In this document: positions 26,877 through 35,426 of the stretch, one piece after another
How positions within the stretch are numbered: the stretch's first letter is position 1
Layout of the letters: every line of letters begins with the position of its first letter
Origin: Actinoplanes sandaracinus
GTDB lineage: Bacteria > Actinomycetota > Actinomycetes > Mycobacteriales > Micromonosporaceae
Assembly: GCF_030009775.1 (NCBI RefSeq)
Contig: NZ_JASCTH010000035.1
Coordinates: forward strand, 1 to 64,000
DNA length: 64,000 nt
Direction: 5' to 3'
The notes under the pieces: model-generated
What the model was told of the DNA's origin: nothing
Seen by the model: only the letters and a program-made list of their open reading frames with translations
The model's database searches: none
Translations under genes and position numbers: made by a program

Positions 26877-28280
26877 CTAGCCGGCTGCCGCCGCCCGCAG
26901 CAGTGCCGGCTGGCGGACGAGCTTTCCGTTGGCGGTACGGGGCAGCGACTCCAGCACACGGATCACCCGCGGCAGTTTGTAGTCGGCCAGCCGTTCCCGG
27001 CACCAGCGCAGCAGGTCGCCCTGGTCCGGGCCGCCGGGCCCGGCGACGTAGGCCTCGATCACCGTGGTGTGGACCAGCACGACCTGGTCGACCGCCGGGT
27101 GGGCGCGCAGCACCTGCTCGACCTCGGCCAGGTCCACCTTGAGGCCGCCGACGATGACCAGCGAGTCGCTACGGCCGTACAGGTGGACGGCGCCGTCGTC
27201 GCCGACCGCGGCGCGGTCGTGGGTGTGCAGCCAGCCGTCCCGGTAGCCGTCGCCGCCGGAGCCGAAGAGGTACGGCGAGGCGTCCACGGCCACGTCCAGC
27301 ACGCCGTCGCGGACCCGCAGGACCATGCCGGGCGCGGCCCGGCCGACGGACGGGCGCAGGTCCCCGGTCACGTCCATGGCGATGATCCCGGTCTCGGTCG
27401 TGCCGTACGCCTCGCCGACCGGGATGCCGAACCGTTCGGCGAACCGGTGCGCCACCTCGGCCGGCATCAGCTCGCCGCCGGAGACCGCGAGCCGCAGGCC
27501 GGGCAGTTCCGGCGCCTCGGTCGCGGAGCTGAGCGGCCCGGAGCTGAGCGGCCCGGAGCTGAGCAGGTCGAAGTGTGCGGGAACGCCGAAGATCGCGGAG
27601 ACCCGGTGCTCCCGCGCCGTGGACAGGATGCCGCGGGCCGACATCCGCGGCGTGAACACCACGGTCACGCCGGCGGCCAGGGCGTGCAGCAGGCCGCCGA
27701 TCAGGCCGAAGCTGTGCGCGGTCGAGCTGAGCAGCAGCACCCGGTCGCCCGTGCCGGGCATGCCGTCCACCCCGCGGAAGCGTTCGATCTCGTCCGCCAG
27801 CGACCGCGCGGTCCGGCCGATGACCTTCGGGACGCCGGTGGAGCCGGAGCTGAACTGCACGAGCCGGTGGGCGGTGTGTGCCGGCGCGCCGCCGGGGCGC
27901 GGCTCGGTGATCACGCCGTAGCGGGGCTGGAAGCCGAGCGCGGCCTGGCGCGGTGAGCCGGCCCGCACCATGAACTGTGGGAGGCAGGTCGCCGAGAGCC
28001 GGTCCACCTCGGCCGGTTTGAGCCGGTGGTCGAAGAGCATCACCTGAGCGCCCGCGCGCCACAGGCCGAGCAGCACCTCGATCTGGGTGAAGCTCGGCGG
28101 GATCTGCAGGCCCACCGTGCTGCCCGGCCCGATGCCCTGGCCGGCGAAGAGCCGGGCCTCGCGCGCGGCGGCGCCGCGCACCTCGGCCCGGGACACCGAC
28201 TCGTCACGGTGGACCAGGTAGGGCGGGTCGTCGTGCCGGCCGTCGAACAGCCCTTCGACGAACTCCAGGTCGCTGTCCAT
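26877..28280 (-). CDS. AMP-forming aryl/acyl-activating enzyme next to GriH homologue
   Basis: 467 residues, a compact ANL enzyme: P-loop VQFSSGSTGVPKV, A5 GEAYGTTETGI, A7-like YRDGWLHTHDRAAVGDDG (the usual T-G-D is T-H-D), hinge YGRSDSLVIVGGLKVDLAEVE and C-terminal Lys in PRTANGKLVRQP. Immediate coupling to the 3-amino-4-hydroxybenzoate synthase-like gene (ATGA) makes that acid its likely substrate, to be adenylated and passed to the adjacent carrier protein. An internal LSSGPLSSGPLSS repeat occurs near residue 240. Selectivity cannot be read reliably by eye. Confidence 0.87.
   Translation of the reverse strand: MDSDLEFVEGLFDGRHDDPPYLVHRDESVSRAEVRGAAAREARLFAGQGIGPGSTVGLQIPPSFTQIEVLLGLWRAGAQVMLFDHRLKPAEVDRLSATCLPQFMVRAGSPRQAALGFQPRYGVITEPRPGGAPAHTAHRLVQFSSGSTGVPKVIGRTARSLADEIERFRGVDGMPGTGDRVLLLSSTAHSFGLIGGLLHALAAGVTVVFTPRMSARGILSTAREHRVSAIFGVPAHFDLLSSGPLSSGPLSSATEAPELPGLRLAVSGGELMPAEVAHRFAERFGIPVGEAYGTTETGIIAMDVTGDLRPSVGRAAPGMVLRVRDGVLDVAVDASPYLFGSGGDGYRDGWLHTHDRAAVGDDGAVHLYGRSDSLVIVGGLKVDLAEVEQVLRAHPAVDQVVLVHTTVIEAYVAGPGGPDQGDLLRWCRERLADYKLPRVIRVLESLPRTANGKLVRQPALLRAAAAG
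27526..27566 (-). repeat. 15-bp tandem repeat inside AMP-ligase gene
   Basis: GAGCTGAGCGGCCCG occurs at 27526-27540 and 27541-27555, followed by a partial third copy GAGCTGAGC. On the coding strand it yields two and a half copies of Ser-Ser-Gly-Pro-Leu in a loop of the N-terminal domain. The frame is kept. Looks like recent slippage. Confidence 0.85.
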
Positions 28281-29389
28281 CAGCTCTCCTTGCAGAACTC
28301 ACCGATCGGCAGGCCGACGTGCCGCTGATCGGTGGCCAGGTAGCCGAGAAGCTCATCGCCCACCTGGAGCTCGGTGACGTTGAGAACCTTCCCGCCCGGA
28401 CCGAGGACCCGAACGTGCCAGTCGTCCTGCACGGTGAGGCTGACCGGCTGACCGTCCTCGGCGTGCGCCGTGATGGTCAGCAGCGGCCGGGATTCGAGTT
28501 TGGCCCGGCCGACCACGACCCGCCGGGTGCGGCCGTCGGCCCCGACGGCGAGCAGCGTGCTGCCGGATCGCAGCTCGCTGAGGTAGTTGGTGCGGTTGTC
28601 GAGCCCGAGCACGTAGGAGTGCAGCGCGCCGGCGTTGACCCGGAACGGCCGGGTCGGCATGTACGGCAGCGGGTGCGTCTCGCTGCAGCAGAGCACGAAG
28701 CCCGACGAGTACGAGCCGACCAGGATGCCCTCGTCCTCGGCGAAGTGCGAGCAGGTGTCGACACAGACCCGGTCGCCGAGGCCGACGTGCTCGACCGAGT
28801 CCACGATCAGGGTGGACAGCCGCAGCTCGGCCGTGGCGGCGGTCAGCAGCCGGGCCAGCGCGAACACCTCGTCGGCGTCCGCCGGGGCCAACAGGACGCC
28901 GTCCGAACCGCGTTCCAGCACGTCGAAGACGATGGCGGCCTCTTCGAGGCCGGACACCACGGTGATCAGCCGGCCGGAGGCGCGCTCGGCGGCCGCCAGC
29001 ACGATCTCCAGCGGGATCTTGGTGGGGTCGGCGAAATCGATGACGGTGTACGGCAGCACGCCGGCGGCCGCGCAGGCGAGCCGGAGCGTCCGGTCGTCGC
29101 GGACGTCGACGAACCCGGCGGCGGTGTCGTCGCCGGCCAGGCGCGCGAGGTCGTCGGTGTTCGCGACCGGGCGCAGCAGGGCGTCCGGCTTCCGCTCGGC
29201 CGGTTCCTCGCCCTCGTGGTCGGCCGCCACGCCGGTCATCAGCACCCGGGTGACGGTGGGCGGCAGCGTGGCCAGCAACTCCGGGTCGTCGGCGACCACG
29301 CCGCCGATCCGGCTGTGGATCGCGGCGTCGAGGACCGCCTGCATCTGGGAGCGGGGAACGGAGCGTACGTCGAGCCACGCGAATCTCAT
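28280..29389 (-). CDS. 3-amino-4-hydroxybenzoate synthase (GriH-like, DHQ synthase II family)
   Basis: 369 residues of the archaeal-type dehydroquinate synthase II family: opening RFAWLDVRS, then LPYTVIDFADPTKIPLEIVLAA, SVEHVGLGDRVCVDTCSHFAEDEGILVGS, ETHPLPYMPTRPFRVNAGALHSYV and the C-terminal beta domain (VVVGRAKLESRPLLTITA). With a GriI-like aldolase next to it, the known function of the pair is to make 3-amino-4-hydroxybenzoate from C4 and C3 precursors without the shikimate pathway. ATG 29389 overlaps the aldolase stop (ATGA). The archaeal 3-dehydroquinate route is the alternative, unlikely in an actinomycete pathway cluster. Confidence 0.9.
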   Translation of the reverse strand: MRFAWLDVRSVPRSQMQAVLDAAIHSRIGGVVADDPELLATLPPTVTRVLMTGVAADHEGEEPAERKPDALLRPVANTDDLARLAGDDTAAGFVDVRDDRTLRLACAAAGVLPYTVIDFADPTKIPLEIVLAAAERASGRLITVVSGLEEAAIVFDVLERGSDGVLLAPADADEVFALARLLTAATAELRLSTLIVDSVEHVGLGDRVCVDTCSHFAEDEGILVGSYSSGFVLCCSETHPLPYMPTRPFRVNAGALHSYVLGLDNRTNYLSELRSGSTLLAVGADGRTRRVVVGRAKLESRPLLTITAHAEDGQPVSLTVQDDWHVRVLGPGGKVLNVTELQVGDELLGYLATDQRHVGLPIGEFCKES

Positions 29390-30198
29390 GCGGCACCTGC
29401 CATGATCGTCGGGAAGGGTGAGCGGGCGCCGGCGCGCGGAGTGCCGGCGTGCACGACGGCGGCGAGCCGCGCGACGAGCGAGGCGGGCGCCGGAGAGGAG
29501 AAGACCCGGCGGCCGACGGCGAGGCCGTGACACCCGGTGGCCATCACCGCCGTGCCGTAGTCGACGAGGTCCGAGCCGTCCGGCGGGCCGCCGGCGGCGA
29601 GGACCGGGATGGGGCTGCTCGCCACCACCTCGGCCATCCGGTCGATCGGCCCGGCCACCGACGTCTTCACGATGTCGGCGCCGAGATCGGCGGCCACGTT
29701 GACCACGTGCGCGAGGAGCGCCGGGTCGCGGGGGTCGGTGATCCGGGGTCCCCGCGGATAGGCCATGGCGATGAGGGGCATCCGCCAGTCGTCGCACGAG
29801 CGGGCCACCGCGCCCAGGTCGGCGATCTGCTCGGCCTCGGTGTCCGAGCCGATGTTCACGTGCACGCTGACCGCGTCGGCGCCCAGGCGCAGCGCTTCCT
29901 CCACGCCGGCGACCAGCACCTTGGTGTTCACGTCCGGGGAGCGCGCGGTGCTGGCGCTCAGGTGCACGACGAGGGCGCAGCCGCCCAGCGTCTCCGGCGC
30001 GACCGTCCGGGCGCGGCCCTTGTGGACGATGATGGCGTCGGCCCCGCCGGCGACGATCGCGCCGATCAGGGCGTCCCACTGCGCGGCCGGCACGATCGGG
30101 CCGTCGGACATGCTGTGGTCGAGCGGGACGAACAGATATCTGCCGTCGCGGGCCGAGGACAACCGCCGCAGCCTGAAGGCCTTACCGCTGTCGAGCAT
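29386..30198 (-). CDS. DhnA-type class I aldolase (GriI-like)
   Basis: 270 residues, DeoC/FbaB-type barrel: YLFVPLDHSMSDGP, ADAIIVHKGRAR, SVHVNIGSDTEAEQIADLG, MPLIAMAYPRGPRI, GADIVKTS (Schiff-base lysine in VKTS) and PVLAAGGPP. GriI-type enzymes condense aspartate semialdehyde with dihydroxyacetone phosphate to the 7-carbon precursor that the GriH-like enzyme cyclises. First gene of the minus-strand operon; the start ATG has a modest AAAGG upstream. Transcription must begin in the AT-richer 30199-30525 region. Confidence 0.9.
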   Translation of the reverse strand: MLDSGKAFRLRRLSSARDGRYLFVPLDHSMSDGPIVPAAQWDALIGAIVAGGADAIIVHKGRARTVAPETLGGCALVVHLSASTARSPDVNTKVLVAGVEEALRLGADAVSVHVNIGSDTEAEQIADLGAVARSCDDWRMPLIAMAYPRGPRITDPRDPALLAHVVNVAADLGADIVKTSVAGPIDRMAEVVASSPIPVLAAGGPPDGSDLVDYGTAVMATGCHGLAVGRRVFSSPAPASLVARLAAVVHAGTPRAGARSPFPTIMAGAA

Positions 30199-30525
30199 GA
30201 TGGCGCACGCCTTTCCGACCGGAGAACGCGCCGTTCTCAGGAAAATTCCAGGCAGAAAATGGGCAGGCCGTACAGGTTCCCGTCAATGCGGGTCGCGATT
30301 CAAGTCACGCTTGAAACGTCAACCATGGCCAATGGAGCTCAATATTCCATCGATTGCTTCGCCAGACAAGGGAAAGTTACACTCGCAAAAATATTCAGTA
30401 AGACGCATATACATCCAGGACGATAGTGATATTCGCGTGCCATAGCGGCGTAACGGGCAGGCATTATGCGGCTCTAAATTAACGCTTGCTTCCAGTTGCA
30501 TAGACCTACGTCAGGAGGTGACGCC
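30199..30525. promoter_or_regulatory. Divergent promoter region between the aryl operon and efflux pump
   Basis: 327 bases without a convincing gene, visibly richer in A/T than anything around it (for example 30355-30440), as expected of a promoter region. It holds the palindrome TTCAAG-N5-CTTGAA at 30299-30315, a candidate operator about 100 bases before the aldolase start, and several TAT-containing stretches that could be -10 boxes on either strand. No regulator gene lies within the operon; the LuxR-family regulator at 33.8 kb is the closest. Confidence 0.5.
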
Positions 30526-30606
30526 TTGAAGAACGCCGTCCTGTGTGTAGGCTGTGCCCCATTACCGCGGATTCCCGCGGGCCCACAGAACCGGGAGACG
30601 CCATGA
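30526..30606 (+). CDS. Leader ORF (26 codons) before the efflux pump
   Basis: A TTG at 30526 is preceded by AGGAGG (30513-30518) at the ideal 7-base spacing, the best Shine-Dalgarno seen in the window. The 26-residue frame (residues 1-13 MKNAVLCVGCAPL, rich in Pro near the end) closes with a TGA that overlaps the pump's ATG (ATGA), so pump translation is coupled to it. Small leader peptides before resistance and export genes are often used for ribosome-stalling or attenuation control. No homologue is known to me; the claim rests on signal strength and coupling. Confidence 0.5.
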   Translation: MKNAVLCVGCAPLPRIPAGPQNRETP

Positions 30607-32177
30607 CCCATAACTCGGGTGTGGCAGTTCCCGCATGCGGTGAAACACCCGATGCGCATCGCTGTGCGCGCCCCTGGGCGGTCGTGGCCGTCATGGTGTC
30701 CGCGCAGATGCTGATCTGGCTCGACAACTCGATCCTGAACGTGGCGATGGCCACCATGGCCGACCCGGTCGCGGGGCTCGGCGCCGGCTCCGGCGACCTC
30801 GCATGGATCGCCGGCTCCTACAGCCTCGTCTTCGCCGGCACACTGTTCGCCGGCGGCGCGCTCGCGGACCGGTTCGGGCCCCGCACGACACTGGTGGCCG
30901 GGCTCGTCGTCTTCGCGGCGGCGTCCGCCGCCGGGGCGTACGCGGCAACCCCCGCCCACCTCATCATCGCCCGCGGGCTCATGGGCGCGGGCAGCGGCCT
31001 GCTCATGCCCGCGACCCTGTCGATCATCGTGCAGTGCACGGCCCCGGCACAGCGCACCCGGGCCATCGCGATCTGGGGCTCGGCCAGCGGCCTCGGCGTG
31101 GCGATCGGCCCGGCCGCCGGCGGCGCGCTGCTGAGCCACTTCTGGTGGGGCTCGGTCTTCCTGGTCAACATCCCGATCGTGGCCGGGTGCCTGGCGGGCA
31201 TCGCGGCCGCCGTGCCGGCCGTGCCCGCCGGCGGGCGGCGGCGGCTCGATCTGCCCGGCCTGCTGCTGTCCGTCCTCGGATTCGGCGGCGTGGTCTACGG
31301 CGTCATCGAGCTCGGCCGGCAGGCGCCGTGGACCAGCCCCCGGGTCCTCGTCCCGATCCTGGCCGGGCTCGGGCTGGTCGCGGCGTTCCTGGTTGGCCAA
31401 CTGCGGTCCACCGCCCCCAGCTTCGACCCACGGCTGTTCACCAGGCGGCGGTTCGCGGCCGGCAACATCGTGCTGCTGCTGGCCTTCATGGCGCTGTCCG
31501 GGCAGCTGTTCTTCGCCGCCTTCTACCTGCAGGGACCACGCGGGCTGACGCCCTCGGCGGCCGGCGGCGTCATGGTGGCCGCCGCGGCCGGGATCGTCCT
31601 CGGCAGCCTGTCGGCCCCCACCGCGGTCCGGCTCACCTCCGCCCGGTGGACCACGGCCGGTGGCGTGCTGGCGAGCGGCGTCACCTATGCGGCCTATCCG
31701 TGGTTCGACCAGCGGACACCGCTCGCCGTGATCGTGGTGATGCTCTTCGTCCAGGGATTCGGCATGGGCATCCTCGGCACGCCGGTGACCGTCGCCATGA
31801 TGGCCGACGTGCCCACGCGCCTCACCGGGGCCGGCTCGGCGGTCGGCAGCGCCACCCGCCAACTCGGCAGCGCGCTCGGGGTGGCGGTCGCCGGTTCGGT
31901 GCTCGCGGCCGTCTATCGCCGCGAGCTCGCCCCAGTGCTGCCGTCCGTCTCTGAGGAGATGCGCGAGCGTGCCCTCACGTCGGTGGAGGCCGCCCGGTCG
32001 GTGGGCGTGCCGGCGCTGTCGGAGGCGGCCGACCGCGCCTTTCTCACCGCGATGTCGGCGGCGGCGGTGGTCACCGCACTGCTGGCCGCCGCCGGCTTCG
32101 CGGCGGCCGTGGCCGGGCTGTCCGCGCGGGAGCGACCACCGAGCCGAGCCGAGCGTCGGAGTACGCCCGCCGGGTGA
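30603..32177 (+). CDS. MFS efflux transporter, DHA2 14-helix type
   Basis: 524 residues with about 14 hydrophobic helices. The first carries LIWLDNSILNVAMATM, the loop after helix 2 GGALADRFGPRTTL, and helix 5 the drug-export motif SASGLGVAIGPAAGGALLS. ATG at 30603 is chosen for GGGAG 6-9 bases upstream and overlap with the leader ORF; a GTG at 30543 is in frame but has no properly spaced ribosome site. Divergent from the aminohydroxybenzoate/type II KS operon, so it is the likely exporter of that product or its self-resistance pump. Confidence 0.88.
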   Translation: MTHNSGVAVPACGETPDAHRCARPWAVVAVMVSAQMLIWLDNSILNVAMATMADPVAGLGAGSGDLAWIAGSYSLVFAGTLFAGGALADRFGPRTTLVAGLVVFAAASAAGAYAATPAHLIIARGLMGAGSGLLMPATLSIIVQCTAPAQRTRAIAIWGSASGLGVAIGPAAGGALLSHFWWGSVFLVNIPIVAGCLAGIAAAVPAVPAGGRRRLDLPGLLLSVLGFGGVVYGVIELGRQAPWTSPRVLVPILAGLGLVAAFLVGQLRSTAPSFDPRLFTRRRFAAGNIVLLLAFMALSGQLFFAAFYLQGPRGLTPSAAGGVMVAAAAGIVLGSLSAPTAVRLTSARWTTAGGVLASGVTYAAYPWFDQRTPLAVIVVMLFVQGFGMGILGTPVTVAMMADVPTRLTGAGSAVGSATRQLGSALGVAVAGSVLAAVYRRELAPVLPSVSEEMRERALTSVEAARSVGVPALSEAADRAFLTAMSAAAVVTALLAAAGFAAAVAGLSARERPPSRAERRSTPAG

Positions 32178-32264
32178 CAGCCTCGCGGGGTTCCTACCGC
32201 CCTCGAGGGCCGGAGGGCTCTCCCCCGCGTCCGGCTGGGGCGGTGGACCGGGTCCGGCCGCCGG

Positions 32265-33686
32265 TCACCGCCCGCGGCCGACGAAGCCGGGCGGCGTACG
32301 GTCGCGCCACGGAACCGCCTCCTCGAGTCGAGCGGCGACCCGGAACAGCAGGTCCTCACGCCCGTACCCGGCCACGAGCTGCACCCCGACGGGCAGCCCC
32401 TCGACGCTGTGCCCGAGCGGCAGGCTCACCGCCGGCTGACCGGTGACGTTGAAGACGGAGGTGAACGGGCCGTAGGCGAGCAGCGCGTCGAGCCAGCTCG
32501 TGACCGTGTGGCCGGGATCGTCGTAGCGCAGCGTGCCGTGCGGCGCCGGCAGCTGCGCGAGTGTGGGCGTGACCAGCAGGTCGTACTCGGTGAAGAACCC
32601 GCCGACCACCCTGCTCACCCGGTTCTGCGCGTCGAGCCGGCCGAGCAGGTCCAGCGCGGTCAGATCCCGCAACTCGGCGAGGGCGCGCCGGGAGACGGCC
32701 TCCAGCAGGTCCGGGTCCGGCGGCCGGGGGCCCAGCAGGAACGTGGCGGCGATGGCCACCAGTTCAGCGCGCAGGGCCAGGACCGCGGCGTCCCAGTCGA
32801 CCGCCGGGCCGGCCTCCACCACCTCATGCCCCATCTGCTCCAGCAGCCGGGCGGTCCGCTCGGTCGCCGCCGCCACCTCGGCGTCGACCGGCACCCCCGA
32901 CCAGGCGCGGGTGGTCACCGCGACCCGCAGCCGTCCCGGGTCGGCGCCGAGTTCCTCGGCGTAGGCCCGGCGCGGCGGTGGCGCGGTGTACTTGTCGCCG
33001 ACGGCCGGACCCTGCACCGCGTCGAGCAGGTGCGCGGCGTCGCGGACGCTGCGGGTCAGCGCGAACTCGTACGCCATCCCGAACATCGCCTCGCCCATGT
33101 CCGGGCCGCACGGGACGCGTCCCCGGCTGGGTTTGAGGCCGACGAGCCCACAGCAGGAGGCGGGCACGCGGATGGAGCCGGCGCCGTCATTGGCGTGCGC
33201 CAGGGGCACGGCCCCCGCCGCGACCAGGGCGGCCGCGCCGCCGCTGGACCCGCCGGCGCCCCGGTCCGGCGCCCACGGGTTGCGGGTCGTGCCGTGACGG
33301 ACCGACTCGGTGGCGAAGCTGAGCAGCATCTCCGGCACCGCGGTCAGCCCCAGGGTGACCAGGCCGGCCGCCCGGAACCGCCGCATCAGGTCGCTGTCGT
33401 GCCAGGCGGCCGCATGCTGGATGGCGCGGCTGCCCATCGTGAACGGGATTCCGGCCGCCATCGGGCCGCCGTCCTTGAGCAGGAACGGCACACCGGCGAA
33501 CGGACCGTCGGCGGCGTGGTCCAGCGCGGGCGAGAACAGCGGCAGCGCAAGCCCGTTCAGGTCGGCGTTCGCCGTCTCCAGCGCCCGCCGGGCGGCGTCC
33601 TGCACCTCGCCGGCGGTCACATCGCCGGCGGACATGAGCCGGCGCAGCCCGACCGCGTCGTACCGGGCGTACTCGTGCAGTTCCAC
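32265..33686 (-). CDS. Amidase signature family enzyme
   Basis: 473 residues. Amidase signature is clear: LLKDGG (catalytic Lys), GAGGSSGGAAALVAAG (cis-Ser region), NDGAGSIRVPASCCGLVGLKPSRGRVP (nucleophile Ser in GSIR) and a C-terminal NVTGQPAVSLPLG. It hydrolyses an amide by the Ser-cisSer-Lys triad. GTG 33686 is selected because AGAGGAGAA lies 8 bases before it; in-frame upstream codons pass through the divergent LuxR promoter. Lies between the pump and the regulator, so it could process a pathway amide; not proven to belong to the cluster. Confidence 0.86.
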   Translation of the reverse strand: MELHEYARYDAVGLRRLMSAGDVTAGEVQDAARRALETANADLNGLALPLFSPALDHAADGPFAGVPFLLKDGGPMAAGIPFTMGSRAIQHAAAWHDSDLMRRFRAAGLVTLGLTAVPEMLLSFATESVRHGTTRNPWAPDRGAGGSSGGAAALVAAGAVPLAHANDGAGSIRVPASCCGLVGLKPSRGRVPCGPDMGEAMFGMAYEFALTRSVRDAAHLLDAVQGPAVGDKYTAPPPRRAYAEELGADPGRLRVAVTTRAWSGVPVDAEVAAATERTARLLEQMGHEVVEAGPAVDWDAAVLALRAELVAIAATFLLGPRPPDPDLLEAVSRRALAELRDLTALDLLGRLDAQNRVSRVVGGFFTEYDLLVTPTLAQLPAPHGTLRYDDPGHTVTSWLDALLAYGPFTSVFNVTGQPAVSLPLGHSVEGLPVGVQLVAGYGREDLLFRVAARLEEAVPWRDRTPPGFVGRGR

Positions 33687-33760
33687 GGAACCGTTCTCCT
33701 CTGGTCGTCGAGCCCGGGGTGGGCCGGCACCGAGTCTCTTGGGGCGCCCGGCAGGGGTGA

Positions 33761-33778
33761 ATCCCCAGATGTGGGGAT
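33761..33778. promoter_or_regulatory. Inverted repeat before LuxR regulator gene
   Basis: ATCCCCA-GATG-TGGGGAT, a perfect 7-base inverted repeat with a 4-base spacer, ends 14 bases before the regulator's ATG and 75 bases before the divergent amidase GTG. Size and position fit an operator for autoregulation by the LuxR protein or for another dimeric regulator. No second copy was noticed near the other cluster promoters. Confidence 0.55.
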
Positions 33779-33792
33779 GGCAGACTGACGAC

Positions 33793-34812
33793 ATGGCCGT
33801 GCCCGAGTCCGTCGCCCGCGACGTGTCGGAGGCCGCCGCGCAGGCCCGCACTCCCGCCGAGTTCGGCGTCGAACTGTCCCGGCAGGTCGGGCGCCTGGTG
33901 CCGCACGACGGCTACCAACTGCGCGGGCTGGACCCCGGCACCGGGGTCGGGTGCCTCGTCGTCTCCGGGAACGGCTACCGCGCCGCCGCCGGCCGCCGGC
34001 TGGAGATCAACGAGTTCACCGGCCGGGACCTGCACCCCCTGGCCGTCCTGATCGGTGGCGAACGTCGCGTCGGGGTGCTGGGCACCGGCGCCCTCGAGGA
34101 GCGACGCAGCGAACGGCTGCACGACATCATGGCCGAGGACGGATTCGGCAGCGAGCTGCGCGTCGCCCTGGTCCATGCCGGCGTGGCCTGGGGCGCCCTC
34201 ACGCTGCTGCGCGGAAGCGACTGCCGGCCGTTCTCCGCCGCCGAGGCCGGCCACGCGCAGTGGTTGTCCGCGCCGCTGGCCGTGGCGCTGAAACGGTTCG
34301 TGGCCGGCCGGCGGCCCCGCCCGCTCGGCGGCCACCCGACACCGGGCGTCGTCCTGGTCGAGGCCGACGACACCGTCCGGACGAGCGCGGCCACCGGCCG
34401 CGCCTGGCTCGGCCGGCTGCTACCGCCGACTGCGGTGGCCGACGACGACGCCCTCCACAGCAACCTGTGGAACATCGTCTACGCCGCCCGGCGCAACGGC
34501 GGCGAGGCGCTCACCCGCATCCCCACCGGCGGCGGATGGCTCGCCATGCACGCCCAGCCGCTCGACGGCACGGTGGTCGTGACGATCCAGCCCGCGGCCG
34601 CCGACGTGCTCCTGCCCGCGCTCGCCGCCTGGTACGACATCACGCCGTCCGAGCGCGCGGTATTGCACCAGGTCAGACTGGGTCTGCCCACCAAGCAGAT
34701 CGCGACCCGCCTGCGGCTCTCCGCGCACACGGTCAACGACCACCTCAAGTCGATCTACCGCAAGACCGGTGTCGCCGGCCGCGACGAGCTCCTCGCCGGC
34801 CTGACCGGCTGA
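33793..34812 (+). CDS. LuxR-family transcriptional regulator with GAF-like sensor region
   Basis: 339 residues: an N-terminal roughly 170-residue region resembling a GAF sensor (QVGRLVPHDGYQLRGLDPG, LRVALVHAGVAWGALTLLR), a middle PAS-like part, and a C-terminal LuxR helix-turn-helix (ITPSERAVLHQVRLGLPTKQ, IATRLRLSAHTVNDHLKSIY). No receiver domain or kinase is present, so it should respond to a small ligand. ATG 33793 lies next to the ATCCCCA inverted repeat. Candidate regulator of the aryl operon, pump and amidase. Confidence 0.87.
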   Translation: MAVPESVARDVSEAAAQARTPAEFGVELSRQVGRLVPHDGYQLRGLDPGTGVGCLVVSGNGYRAAAGRRLEINEFTGRDLHPLAVLIGGERRVGVLGTGALEERRSERLHDIMAEDGFGSELRVALVHAGVAWGALTLLRGSDCRPFSAAEAGHAQWLSAPLAVALKRFVAGRRPRPLGGHPTPGVVLVEADDTVRTSAATGRAWLGRLLPPTAVADDDALHSNLWNIVYAARRNGGEALTRIPTGGGWLAMHAQPLDGTVVVTIQPAAADVLLPALAAWYDITPSERAVLHQVRLGLPTKQIATRLRLSAHTVNDHLKSIYRKTGVAGRDELLAGLTG

Positions 34813-34881
34813 GACGCCGCCGGCGCTCTCGCCCGGTCACCGAGTCATCGACTCCCCCGTGTCAAGGCGGCCGAGAGGCCG

Positions 34882-35241
34882 TCAGAGCCACTTGGTCAGG
34901 TTGACCATGTTGCCGTCGGGGTCGAGGACGTGCGCGACCCGCTGGCCCCACGGCATGTCGTTGGCCTGTCCCGGCACGGTGCCACCGGCCGACTCGACCG
35001 TGGGCAGCAGCGCGTCGACGTCCGCGACGTCGGCGCTGAGGATGATCCGCACCGGTGCGCCGATCGGGGTGTCCTCCTTCTGCACGAGCCCGAGCGTGGT
35101 CACGCCGATCCGCAGATCGACGTAGAACTCGGGGCCTTCCTCGGGTACGCGGAGGGTCTGCGTCGCGCCGAGCACCTTCTCGTAGAAGGCGCGCAGCCGG
35201 GGCAGGTCGGGCGTGCTGACGATGGGCTGAATCGAGGTCAT
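34882..35241 (-). CDS. VOC-superfamily (glyoxalase/bleomycin-resistance fold) protein
   Basis: 119 residues: PIVSTPDLPRLRAFYEKVLGA, EEGPEFYVDLRIG and the end AHVLDPDGNMVNLTKW are the standard beta-alpha-beta-beta-beta features of the VOC fold. ATG 35241 has AGGAG 6 bases upstream; extending to 35322 adds an implausible leader. Single-copy domain that would act as a dimer. Enzyme or small-molecule binding role cannot be told from sequence. Confidence 0.83.
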   Translation of the reverse strand: MTSIQPIVSTPDLPRLRAFYEKVLGATQTLRVPEEGPEFYVDLRIGVTTLGLVQKEDTPIGAPVRIILSADVADVDALLPTVESAGGTVPGQANDMPWGQRVAHVLDPDGNMVNLTKWL

Positions 35242-35426
35242 GAACACTCCTGGGTAGTGGGTTTCGAGAGGCAGACCGGGCGACCTCCGGAAACTCATCG
35301 GAGGTGGGAGAACCGGAGTCATCAGCCCTACGCCGACTGCGGTCGCATCGGCCGATCGGGTGGGGCCAGGCGATGATCGGCTATTTCCATGTGCGACGGA
35401 CCGTCCGCGACGCCTAGGAAAGAGCC

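Noticed and set aside
30543..30602. GTG start giving the efflux pump 20 extra residues
   Set aside because: No Shine-Dalgarno at proper distance, while ATG 30603 has one and overlaps the leader ORF.
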